Shown here in pieces: positions 1 to 6,710 of a stretch of 9,487 nucleotides of DNA. The notes beneath the pieces are model-generated. The model saw only the letters and a list, made by a program, of their open reading frames with translations. It was not told where the DNA came from and searched no databases. The stretch is taken from assembly GCA_043749975.1 (NCBI GenBank), contig JAYVCL010000218.1, forward strand, positions 1 to 9,487. Direction: 5' to 3'. The number at the start of each line of letters is the position of its first letter. Positions within the stretch are counted from its first letter, which is position 1. Source of the stretch: JANYJJ01 sp043749975. GTDB lineage: Bacteria > Pseudomonadota > Gammaproteobacteria > Burkholderiales > Burkholderiaceae_C. Position numbers and translations under genes: made by a program.

Positions 1-1586
1 GCGGCCACTTCGGGCACCTCCAGCCACAGTTGGCGGCTGGCCCGCGGCAGCGCCATCAACAGGGCCCGCAAGCGGGCAGCGAAGCCGCTGTCGGCGAGCG
101 AGGCAACGCTCAGGTTCACACAGCGCGGCACGCCGTCGCGCACGATGTCGGCCAGAGCCAGACTGACCGCGCGCTCGTCTACCGCAGCCGTTGCGCGGCT
201 GCGCAAGGCGAGCGGCAGCCAACGGGCGGCGGCTTCGAACGGGCCATTGGCCTCCAGTTGCAGGCGCAGCGGGCATTCGAGGTGCACGAGTTCGTGCGCC
301 ACATTGATGAGCGGGAAGCGCGCCAGGTGCAGCCGTCCGATGTGCAGCGCGTCGTCGATGTCCTGGCGCCAGGCTTCGGCACCCCGCAGGGTCACGCCCA
401 GTGCGGGCTCGGCACCCAGCTCGACCGAGAACGCGCCTCGGGCCTCGGCGCGGGCCAGAGCCCCGTCGGCGCTGCTCATGACCTGCGCCACCGGGCGCAA
501 TCGCTGCATTTCCACCGCGCCGACCGCAACGCCCATGCCGACCCCGAAGCTGGGCAACAGCAGGCCCAGCGCATCGGCCAGCGACCGCGCCGTTTCATAC
601 GCCATGCCACCCACCGGCAGACACAGCGCAAAGTCCGACCCGTTGAGGCGGCCCAGGTGGCAGCCTTTGACCTGCTCCGCATACCCCTGCAAGGCATTGG
701 CCACCGCGACGATCATGCGGTCGGTGGCCTCATGGCCGATCTGCCGGTTCACACCCGACAGGTCCATCACGCGCAGCAGCACCAGACCGCTGTGCGTGGG
801 GCCGTCTTCGCGCTGCAGCGTGGCCGAGAGCTGGGCCATGAACTGCTTGCGGTTGACGAGGCCGGTCAACGAATCACAGGTGGCTTGCTGGCGAAGGCTT
901 TCAAGCTGGCCGGCCTGCGCCTCGAAAATCAATTTCAGTCTTGCCACCATGCCGTTCATCGCGCGTGTGACGCGGCGCAGTTCGGGCACACGGGGCTCGG
1001 GCACGGTCACGAACTCGCCGGCAACCAGCTTCTGCGCCTGGTTCACCGTGTCGTCCAGCGGCTTCTGGATGCGGCGACGAACCACCGTGTGGGCCAGCAA
1101 GCCCGCCAGCAGCCCCAACACCAGCATGGCGCCAGCCGAGCGCAGGCTGCCCAGCCAAAGGTCGTCGTGCGCGAACGCCGTGTGGCTGATCACGTCGATC
1201 GACCCGATGGCGCGCCAGCCGTCCGACACCTGGGCGACCCCCGTCGCAGCGTCGATGGGCAGGGCGGCGACGAACCAGTCGGGCGCGTGCCTCGGTGCCG
1301 AGACAGCCTCGCGCAACAGCAGAACGTGGCCATCGGCACCCAGCAGCCGAATGCGGCGATAGAAGCCACTGTCGAACTGCGACGACACCACCAGCCCCAT
1401 CAACTCACGGTCGCCTTTTTGCTGCGAGAGCACCAGGGCCAGCGAGTTCGCGTTGTCGCTGTTCGTCAAGCTGAGTTGCGTTTGCAGCGTGTCGCGAGCC
1501 GAGCCGACGGTGACCACGACGCTGCCGGCAAACGCGAGCAGCAGCACACCCAACAGCAGCAGCCAGATTTGCCGGATCAGCGACAT
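1..1586 (-). CDS. lapD: LapD-type c-di-GMP receptor, degenerate GGDEF/EAL (C-terminus cut by window edge)
   Basis: Inner-membrane receptor that senses cytoplasmic c-di-GMP and, when bound, sequesters the periplasmic protease LapG. The frame is open from ATG 1586 to the window edge (528 codons), and AAGGA at 1593-1597 lies 6 nt upstream of that start. Layout: TM helix about residues 7-28; periplasmic LapD/MoxY-N-like domain about 29-147, including FDSGFYRRIR (71-80) and DGW (122-124), the place of the conserved tryptophan motif that docks LapG; TM2 about 150-168; HAMP about 169-220; GGDEF-like domain starting at DSLTGLVNR (238-246); EAL-like domain from about 405. The GGDEF signature is NGSDF (315-319) and the EAL motif reads ECP (437-439). 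Both are degenerate, as in LapD, so a receptor is more likely than an enzyme. NLS (491-493) and LEVPE (522-526) are EAL-fold landmarks. The lapG gene next door supports the call. The c-di-GMP-binding end of the EAL domain is largely outside the window. Confidence 0.88.
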   Translation of the reverse strand, partial: MSLIRQIWLLLLGVLLLAFAGSVVVTVGSARDTLQTQLSLTNSDNANSLALVLSQQKGDRELMGLVVSSQFDSGFYRRIRLLGADGHVLLLREAVSAPRHAPDWFVAALPIDAATGVAQVSDGWRAIGSIDVISHTAFAHDDLWLGSLRSAGAMLVLGLLAGLLAHTVVRRRIQKPLDDTVNQAQKLVAGEFVTVPEPRVPELRRVTRAMNGMVARLKLIFEAQAGQLESLRQQATCDSLTGLVNRKQFMAQLSATLQREDGPTHSGLVLLRVMDLSGVNRQIGHEATDRMIVAVANALQGYAEQVKGCHLGRLNGSDFALCLPVGGMAYETARSLADALGLLLPSFGVGMGVAVGAVEMQRLRPVAQVMSSADGALARAEARGAFSVELGAEPALGVTLRGAEAWRQDIDDALHIGRLHLARFPLINVAHELVHLECPLRLQLEANGPFEAAARWLPLALRSRATAAVDERAVSLALADIVRDGVPRCVNLSVASLADSGFAARLRALLMALPRASRQLWLEVPEVA

Positions 1587-1701
1587 GTGTATTCCTTCAA
1601 GACTCGGGACGCACGCAGCGCGTCGCACCCGATCGTAAGAGGCAGCCGCGCAGCGCGGTGAAGAACTGCGCGTTGCGCCTGGCCACGTGCCGGGTTCATC
1701 A
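1587..1701 (-). other. lapG-lapD intergenic spacer with small GC hairpin
   Basis: A 115-nt gap between the lapG stop and the lapD start. It holds the lapD ribosome binding site (AAGGA, 1593-1597, minus strand) and one perfect short inverted repeat, CCGCGC-A-GCGCGG (1646-1658), with no T-tract after it on either strand. The hairpin could slow polymerase or stabilise the lapG transcript end, but it does not look like an intrinsic terminator, so I infer that lapG and lapD form one transcription unit. No separate lapD promoter was recognised. Confidence 0.4.
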
Positions 1702-2478
1702 TCACAAGAATCCTTCTGCTCGCGCCTTGGCCAGCAACTCGCGCCAGCGAGACAAACGCACCATCGGGTCGCCGGCAGTCGTGCTGCCCACACCTTGCCA
1801 CAGCCCATCGCTGTTGAAGCTGAACACGGGCGTCAGGTCGGGCCGCCGCGAGGCCGGCCTCAGCTCGGAGATCAGGTTGTCCAGGATCAAGGGTTCAGCT
1901 TGCGGCTGCGCATAGTAGGCCAGCACCATGTGCGCCTGCACCACGCCGCCCGGCCCGCCCAATTGCGCGCGAACATAGACCAGACGCAGCTTGGCGGTGG
2001 GCATTCCGAGCGACAGCAGGCTGAAGTATTTCGCCATCGCGAAGTCTTCGCAGTCGCCCTGGCCTTTGTCCAGCATCTCCACCGGACTGGCCCAGTAGTC
2101 CTCCTGGCCCCAGACCTCGATGTCTTCACGAAACTGGATTCGACGGTTGAAGAATTGGTTGACTGCCTGCAGGCGGCCGTCGTCATCCAGATCGACGGCT
2201 GCCGTCAGCACGGCCTGCAAGGCTCGCACCCCGGCAACCGCTTTCGGTCCGTGGCGCTGCGCCGCTTGCAACATGCGCTCGGTGTCCCATGCGCGCGGCT
2301 GCATCATGCACAACAGCGCCGAGCAAGCCAACAGCCAGGCCAAGGCACGCAACAGTCGGGCTGACCATGCGACAGGCGGGTGCTTCCACCATCGCGTGCA
2401 AGCCCCCGCACCCTTGGCCGCAGCGTGAAGCGTCAGAGAGTAAGAGGCGGCGTGGGACACGGTTTGAACGGGAAGCAA
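1702..2478 (-). CDS. lapG: LapG-type periplasmic cysteine protease (transglutaminase-like, BTLCP family)
   Basis: Calcium-dependent periplasmic protease that in known systems cleaves the N-terminal region of a giant surface adhesin (LapA type) and so releases biofilm cells; LapD inhibits it. Up to 258 residues. A hydrophobic export segment lies at about residues 41-58 after an arginine. The catalytic core contains EDYWASPVEML, the nucleophile in GDCEDF (Cys143), His183 in AHMVL and Asp200 in LILDNL. The acidic residues either side of the cysteine (Asp142, Glu144) match the calcium-binding positions described for this family. The start is uncertain. The coordinates use TTG at 2478; GTG at 2460 is also possible. 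Neither has a clear Shine-Dalgarno sequence, and there is no in-frame ATG before the hydrophobic segment. The first 35-40 residues do not look like a usual signal sequence and may not be translated. The gene precedes lapD and is divergent from the TolC gene. Confidence 0.9.
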   Translation of the reverse strand: MLPVQTVSHAASYSLTLHAAAKGAGACTRWWKHPPVAWSARLLRALAWLLACSALLCMMQPRAWDTERMLQAAQRHGPKAVAGVRALQAVLTAAVDLDDDGRLQAVNQFFNRRIQFREDIEVWGQEDYWASPVEMLDKGQGDCEDFAMAKYFSLLSLGMPTAKLRLVYVRAQLGGPGGVVQAHMVLAYYAQPQAEPLILDNLISELRPASRRPDLTPVFSFNSDGLWQGVGSTTAGDPMVRLSRWRELLAKARAEGFL

Positions 2479-2780
2479 CCCAACGTCAGGTTTTCGTCCC
2501 CGTCGACCACAACTTGAGCAGCCGCGAGGCCACGTGCACGCGCACCTCAGCCCGGTGCCGCGGCCCTTAAACGGCTTGCAAGTGCCGACACAACTGTTTC
2601 AAAAATGTGAAGTCGGCCACGCAAGGATTGAAATACGGTCGGTTCGCACGCCTGCTGCATTCAAGACAGGCCCCGGCTCTCATACACTTCGCGCCGGTGA
2701 CGACAACACCGGTGAATGGCAGAACCATTGCTGCTCTCGATGCCCGTCGAAGCAGCGCTGCACGAACAATCAGGAACATG
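2479..2780. promoter_or_regulatory. Divergent intergenic region between lapG and the TolC-family gene
   Basis: About 300 bases with no supported gene. It must hold the promoters for the leftward lapG-lapD unit and the rightward TolC gene, but I could not find a convincing -35/-10 pair on either strand; TTGAAA at 2628-2633 lacks a matching -10. The frame of the TolC gene is open back to GTG 2607, but that stretch reads like unselected sequence rather than protein. An inverted repeat, CCGGTG (2694-2699) and CACCGG (2707-2712) with a 7-nt loop, sits about 65 nt before the TolC start. It could be a leader hairpin or an operator. A weak AGGA (2772-2775) precedes the TolC start. Confidence 0.4.
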
Positions 2781-4259
2781 ATGCGAATCAAAGCCCCAGC
2801 CACTCTGTGTGCGCTACCGTTGCTGTTGACCCTGGTCGGTGCCTCGGCTCAGTCTTCCGATGCCTTGAAACTCGCCGCCGAGAGGGCGGTGACGTCCAAC
2901 CCCGAGGTCACCGCACGCTTCAACGCCTACCGCGCCGCCATCGACGGGGTGGATGTGGGCCGGGCCGCTTACCGTCCCCGGGTCGACCTGACGGCCAGCA
3001 TCGGACACGACAACGACCGCATCACTTCACGCAACCCCGAGTCGCAGTCGCTGAACCGAACCGGCGTGGGCTTGAACCTGACGCAGGTGCTGTGGGACGG
3101 GTTGGGCACACGCCACGAAGTCAGCCGTTTGGGCCACGACAAGCTGACGCGCTACTTCGAGTTTCTCGACATCACCGAGCAGACCGCGCTGGAGGCTGCG
3201 CGCGCTCACTACGACGTGCAGCGCTTCCGCCGCCTGGTGCAGCTCGCCGAAGACAACTATGTGCAGCACAAATATGCGTCGGTGCAAATCCAGTCGCGCT
3301 TCAAGGCGGGCGTGGGCCGTGGCGTCGACCTGGAACAAGCCAACGCGCGGCTGGCACTGGCCGAGTCGAACCTGACCACCGAAATCGCGAATCTGCACGA
3401 CGTGACAGCGCGCTATCAACGCATCGTGGGCGAGTCGCCGCCGAAGCAGATGCCGGTGTCAGCTCCGTTGTCAGCAGGCGTGCCGACGAACGCCGACGAG
3501 GTGGTGGCCGCCTCAATACGCCAAAGCCCCGCCGTCAGTGCCAGCGTTGAAGGCGTGCGCGCGGCGCGCAGCACGTCTGCGCTGCGGCAGTCGGCGTTTC
3601 AGCCGCGTGTCGAAGCCCGGCTTCGCGCCGGGGCCGGCAACAATTTCGATGGTGTGCGCGATCAAAAACACGACAGCAGCGCCGAGATCGTGTTGAACTG
3701 GAACCTGTACAACGGCGGCGCAGACCAGGCCCGTGTGCGCCAACAAGTCAGCGTGATCAACCAGGCCAGCGACCTGCGCGACAAAGCCTGCCGCGATGTG
3801 CGTCAGACCTCGGTGATCGCCTATAACGATACGCGCAAATTGACCGAGCAACTGGTCTACCTCGACCGCAACACGCTGGCCATCGAAAAAGCACGCGACG
3901 CCTATCGGCAGCAGTTCGACATCGGGCAGCGCAGCCTGCTCGACCTGTTGAATTCCGAGAACGAGCTCTACACCGCCAAGCGTGCGTTCGCCATCGCCGA
4001 ATACGACCTGGGCATTGCCTACGCGCGCACGCAGGCGGCGATGAACCAACTCACCGTACAACTCGGCATCGCACGCCTCGATTCCGCCGCGGCCGAAGGC
4101 ACGGGCTGGGCCGAGGCGCACGAGGCACCGCAACGCTGCACGGTTCTGGCGGTGGAAGCGGCTGGTGTTGCCAAGACCGAACTCGACCAACGCGCACAAC
4201 GCATCTCGGCCAGCGTGCCTGCATTGCCAGCCGCGCCAGCGCCCGTGAAGAAGCCTTGA
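2781..4259 (+). CDS. TolC-family outer membrane channel, probable LapE-like type I secretion pore
   Basis: Outer membrane efflux/secretion duct that joins an inner-membrane ABC transporter and its membrane fusion partner to the outside. 492 residues, close to the usual length. I chose ATG 2781, the second of two adjacent ATGs, because AGGA at 2772-2775 is 5 nt away. The product then starts with MRIK and a hydrophobic stretch ending ASA before Gln24, a good Sec signal peptide. Two outer-membrane-efflux repeats are visible: the first with YRPRVDLTASIG (64-75) and FKAGVGRGVDLEQANARLA (174-192), the second with FQPRVEARLRAG (273-284) and FDIGQRSLLDLLNSENELY (379-397). A tail of about 60 residues after LTVQLGI (434-440) is Ala/Pro-rich, contains one Cys (463) and ends PAAPAPVKKP. 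The channel fold is certain. The LapE role is inferred from lapG and lapD alongside; a drug or metabolite efflux TolC is the alternative. No ABC transporter or adaptor gene is nearby. Confidence 0.92.
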   Translation: MRIKAPATLCALPLLLTLVGASAQSSDALKLAAERAVTSNPEVTARFNAYRAAIDGVDVGRAAYRPRVDLTASIGHDNDRITSRNPESQSLNRTGVGLNLTQVLWDGLGTRHEVSRLGHDKLTRYFEFLDITEQTALEAARAHYDVQRFRRLVQLAEDNYVQHKYASVQIQSRFKAGVGRGVDLEQANARLALAESNLTTEIANLHDVTARYQRIVGESPPKQMPVSAPLSAGVPTNADEVVAASIRQSPAVSASVEGVRAARSTSALRQSAFQPRVEARLRAGAGNNFDGVRDQKHDSSAEIVLNWNLYNGGADQARVRQQVSVINQASDLRDKACRDVRQTSVIAYNDTRKLTEQLVYLDRNTLAIEKARDAYRQQFDIGQRSLLDLLNSENELYTAKRAFAIAEYDLGIAYARTQAAMNQLTVQLGIARLDSAAAEGTGWAEAHEAPQRCTVLAVEAAGVAKTELDQRAQRISASVPALPAAPAPVKKP

Positions 4260-4279
4260 GGCAACCCGCACAGCCCATG

Positions 4280-4307
4280 AAAAATGGCCCAGTGGGCCAT
4301 TTTTTTT
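4280..4307. terminator. Bidirectional Rho-independent terminator between convergent TolC gene and lpdA
   Basis: A perfect 11-bp stem, AAAAATGGCCC (4280-4290) with GGGCCATTTTT (4294-4304), closed by an AGT loop. On the plus strand it is followed by an eight-base T run (4300-4307). On the minus strand the A run at 4280-4284 becomes a U run, so it can end both transcripts. It lies 20 nt after the TolC stop and 10 nt after the lpdA stop, between converging genes. Confidence 0.9.
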
Positions 4308-4317
4308 GGGTGTCGAT

Positions 4318-6126
4318 TCAGCGCCTGGGCGGCGGCAAGTCGGTGCACACGCCTTCGAACGCCTCGGCCGCCAAACCGATGCTTTCGCCCAGCGTGGGGT
4401 GAGGGTGGATGGTCTTGCCGATGTCCACCGCGTCGGCGCCCATCTCGATGGCCAGGGCGATCTCGCCGATCATGTCGCCCGCGTGCGTGCCGACGATGCC
4501 GCCGCCGACGATGGCATGGGTGGCTTCGTCGAACAGCAGCTTGGTGAAGCCTTCGTCGCGGCCATTGGCAATCGCGCGGCCCGAGGCGGTCCACGGGAAC
4601 AGGCCTTTGCGCACCTTCACACCCTGCGCCTTGGCCTCGTCTTCGGTGATGCCGACCCATGCCACCTCGGGGTCGGTGTAGGCCACGCTGGGGATCACGC
4701 GGGCATCGAAGGCACGTTTGCTCATGTGTACATCGCCCAACTGTTCGCCGGCTGCCACCTCGGCCGCCACATGGGCCTCGTGCACTGCCTTGTGCGCCAA
4801 CATCGGCTGGCCCACGATGTCGCCGATGGCGAAGATGTGCGCAACGTTGGTGCGCATTTGGATGTCTACGGCGATGAAGCCGCGATCGCTGACCGCCACA
4901 CCGGCCTTGTCGGCCCCGATGCGCTTGCCGTTCGGCACGCGGCCCACGGCCTGCAAGACCAGGTCGTACAACTGCGGTTCCTTCGGCGCACCCTCGCCCT
5001 CGAACTTCATCAAAATACCGTCTGCCGTGGCCTCGCCGCCAACCGTCTTGGTCTTGAGCATGATGTTGTCGAAGCGCGGTGCATTCATTTTTTGCCACAC
5101 CTTGACCAGGTCGCGGTCGGCCCCCTGCATCAGACCGTCGAGCATCTCGACCACGTCGAGCCGTGCGCCGAGCGTGGAGTACACCGTGCCCATTTCCAGG
5201 CCGATGATGCCGCCGCCGACGACCAGCATCCGCTTCGGGCTCTGGCGCAGTTCGAGCGCGCCGGTGCTGGTGACCACGCGCGGATCATTTTTGGGGAGGA
5301 AGGGCAACTTCACCGCTTCTGAACCCGCCGCGATGACGGCGCGCTTGAACCGGACGGTCTGCGTTGCGCCGTCCGCCGTCGCCACGCTCAGATGGAACGG
5401 ATCGCTGAATTCACCCGTGCCTTGCAGCACCGTGACCTTGCGCATCTTGGCCATCGCCGCCAGACCGCCGCTCAATTTTCCAACGACTTTTTCCTTGTGG
5501 GTGCGCAGCTTGGCGAGGTCGACCACAGGCGCGGCGAAGGTGATGCCCATCGCGTCGAAGTGCTTGACCTCGTCCATCACCGATGCGACGTGCAAAAGCG
5601 CCTTGGAGGGTATGCAGCCGACATTCAGGCACACACCGCCGAGCGTGGCATAGCGTTCGACCAACACCACCTTCAAGCCAAGGTCGGCCGCGCGGAATGC
5701 CGCCGAATAACCACCCGGCCCGGCACCTAGAACCAGCAGGTCGCACTCGGTTTCGAAAGCGCCGACGTGGGTGGCTGCGGTGGGTGCGGCGGCTTGTTCT
5801 CCAGGCCCCCTCCCCGACCCTCCCCCAGCGGGGGAGGGAGCCAAAAGCCCGCCGCCCCTGGGGGAGGGTTGGGTGGGGGTGGCCACAATCAACACGTCGA
5901 GCGACAAGATCACCGTCCCCTGGTTCACCACATCGCCGATCTTCAGCTTCAGTTCCTTCACCACCCCGGAATGCGACGACGGGATCTCCATCGACGCCTT
6001 GTCGCTCTCCACCGTGATCAGCGATTGCTCGGCCTTCACGCTGTCGCCAGCCTTGACCAGCAGCTCGATCACGGCCACGTCCTTGAAGTCGCCGATGTCC
6101 GGCACCTGAATGTCGATTGCGGCCAT
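4318..6126 (-). CDS. lpdA: Dihydrolipoamide dehydrogenase (E3) with N-terminal lipoyl domain
   Basis: Flavoprotein E3 of the pyruvate dehydrogenase complex. It reoxidises dihydrolipoyl groups, passing electrons through a disulfide and FAD to NAD+. 602 residues from ATG 6126, with AAAGG about 6 nt upstream. Order: lipoyl domain (about 1-78, lipoylated Lys43 in ESDKASME); linker (about 79-122); FAD-binding GAGPGGYSAAF (135-145); redox pair in GGVCLNVGCIPSK (Cys166, Cys171); NAD-binding VVGGGIIGLE (302-311); FAD segment IFAIGDI (431-437); dimer interface with the His-Glu pair in HPHPTLGES (His576, Glu581). All key residues are present. An N-terminal lipoyl domain on E3 is known in several betaproteobacterial and neisserial complexes, so the roughly 120 extra residues over a plain E3 are expected. 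Odd point: residues 82-108 of the linker are encoded by a GC-rich palindromic repeat. Last gene of the operon, 2 nt after the BPH-like gene. Confidence 0.97.
   Translation of the reverse strand: MAAIDIQVPDIGDFKDVAVIELLVKAGDSVKAEQSLITVESDKASMEIPSSHSGVVKELKLKIGDVVNQGTVILSLDVLIVATPTQPSPRGGGLLAPSPAGGGSGRGPGEQAAAPTAATHVGAFETECDLLVLGAGPGGYSAAFRAADLGLKVVLVERYATLGGVCLNVGCIPSKALLHVASVMDEVKHFDAMGITFAAPVVDLAKLRTHKEKVVGKLSGGLAAMAKMRKVTVLQGTGEFSDPFHLSVATADGATQTVRFKRAVIAAGSEAVKLPFLPKNDPRVVTSTGALELRQSPKRMLVVGGGIIGLEMGTVYSTLGARLDVVEMLDGLMQGADRDLVKVWQKMNAPRFDNIMLKTKTVGGEATADGILMKFEGEGAPKEPQLYDLVLQAVGRVPNGKRIGADKAGVAVSDRGFIAVDIQMRTNVAHIFAIGDIVGQPMLAHKAVHEAHVAAEVAAGEQLGDVHMSKRAFDARVIPSVAYTDPEVAWVGITEDEAKAQGVKVRKGLFPWTASGRAIANGRDEGFTKLLFDEATHAIVGGGIVGTHAGDMIGEIALAIEMGADAVDIGKTIHPHPTLGESIGLAAEAFEGVCTDLPPPRR
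5804..5884. repeat. 81-bp GC-rich palindromic element inside the lpdA linker
   Basis: The left arm 5804-5828 and right arm 5858-5884 form a long imperfect inverted repeat, both ends marked by GGCC. The inner 12 bases, ACCCTCCCCCAG (5817-5828), pair perfectly with 5858-5869. A second, nested palindrome pairs CCCTCCCCC (5818-5826) with GGGGGAGGG (5830-5838) around AGC. The unit GGGGGAGGG therefore occurs three times, counting both orientations (again at 5860-5868). Its 81 bases equal 27 codons, so the lpdA frame is kept. It codes for a Pro/Gly-rich stretch (residues about 82-108, such as TQPSPRGGG) unlike the Ala-rich linkers of aceF. Related palindromes are common between genes in GC-rich proteobacterial genomes, from memory of such sequences; copy number here is unknown. 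Confidence 0.75.
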
Positions 6127-6128
6127 GG

Positions 6129-6710
6129 TCAGCCTTTCGATGCTTTTAGTTTGATCGTGTGAACCCGAATCGGGCCGTCCGAGTTCTTGTCGAATTCGCA
6201 ACCGGCGCGCACGCCGATCTCGGCCAGTTCGCGTGCGGTCCTGGTTCTGTCGCAGGCGGCGTGCATGGCACCCAGCGCAAACGCGCGGCCGGTGCCGATG
6301 CCCCAGAAACGGTCGAACTCGAACACTTCTCGGTACGAGTACACGCCGAAGATGCCCGCCGGGTTGGCGATGACGGCAGTGAACTGCATGCTTTCGTAGG
6401 GGTCGGCGTCTTCTTCCTTGGCGTTCATGAAAAAGGTCTCTTTCAGCTTCGGGTGCAGCTTCAGAAAAGTGTCGAACACCTCGTCGCGCGTATGCAGCTT
6501 CAACTCGTCGGGCGGCAACGCATGCAAGGCACGGCGCAGCACCGGAAAGTGCGCCACCGTGCCCGCCATGCCGATCCACGAATCGCCGGCCTTGAACAGC
6601 TTTTCGTTGGCCTCGTAGCCGTGCGGCAAACGCGTGTCGCCAAACGTCACCAGGCTGTCGGCCGCGATCGCCACCGTGCCTGCCTGGCGCACCACCACCA
6701 CTGTCGTCAC
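6129..6710 (-). CDS. Proteasome-like N-terminal threonine peptidase, BPH family (betaproteobacterial proteasome homologue)
   Basis: Ntn-hydrolase subunit expected to assemble into a hollow cytoplasmic peptidase ring. 193 residues. The start is GTG 6710, overlapping the aceF stop as GTGA, with no Shine-Dalgarno sequence, so translation is probably coupled to aceF. This start gives Met-Thr-Thr-Val; removal of Met would expose the catalytic Thr, as in HslV and proteasome beta subunits. Upstream in-frame extension would bury it. Further landmarks: AIAADSLVTFGD (14-25) with Asp18 as the counterpart of HslV Asp17, Lys37 in NEKLFK as the probable general-base lysine, GMAG (47-50), FGVYSYREVFEFDRFWGIGTGRAFALGAMHA (landmark GTG at 139-141) and a C-terminal strand IRVHTI. 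The sequence differs clearly from HslV (KLHPKLKETFF and a KEEDADPYES insertion), and no hslU lies beside it, so I favour BPH over HslV. Substrate and any ATPase partner are unknown. The position between E2 and E3 of pyruvate dehydrogenase is striking. Confidence 0.85.
   Translation of the reverse strand: MTTVVVVRQAGTVAIAADSLVTFGDTRLPHGYEANEKLFKAGDSWIGMAGTVAHFPVLRRALHALPPDELKLHTRDEVFDTFLKLHPKLKETFFMNAKEEDADPYESMQFTAVIANPAGIFGVYSYREVFEFDRFWGIGTGRAFALGAMHAACDRTRTARELAEIGVRAGCEFDKNSDGPIRVHTIKLKASKG

Noticed and set aside
1646..1658. The CCGCGC-A-GCGCGG hairpin as a terminator after lapG
   Set aside because: There is no T run on the minus-strand side, and lapD follows in the same direction with its own ribosome binding site.
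30..1661. A 543-codon plus-strand open frame and a 405-codon one (145-1362) over lapD
   Set aside because: They are antisense to a gene with clear TM, HAMP, GGDEF and EAL features. Their products are Arg/His/Gln-rich without recognisable motifs, which is typical of frames opposite high-GC genes.
2628..2662. TTGAAA (2628-2633) as the -35 box of a TolC promoter
   Set aside because: No acceptable -10 hexamer lies 16-18 nt downstream; the nearest A/T-richer group is about 23 nt away.
2607..2780. A 58-codon upstream extension of the TolC gene from GTG 2607
   Set aside because: It would place more than 55 residues without signal features before a well-formed Sec signal peptide, and the double ATG at 2778-2783 has an AGGA in front.
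6129..6710. Calling the peptidase HslV
   Set aside because: It shares the N-terminal Thr fold, but the internal sequence differs from HslV and there is no hslU neighbour. The BPH family fits better.
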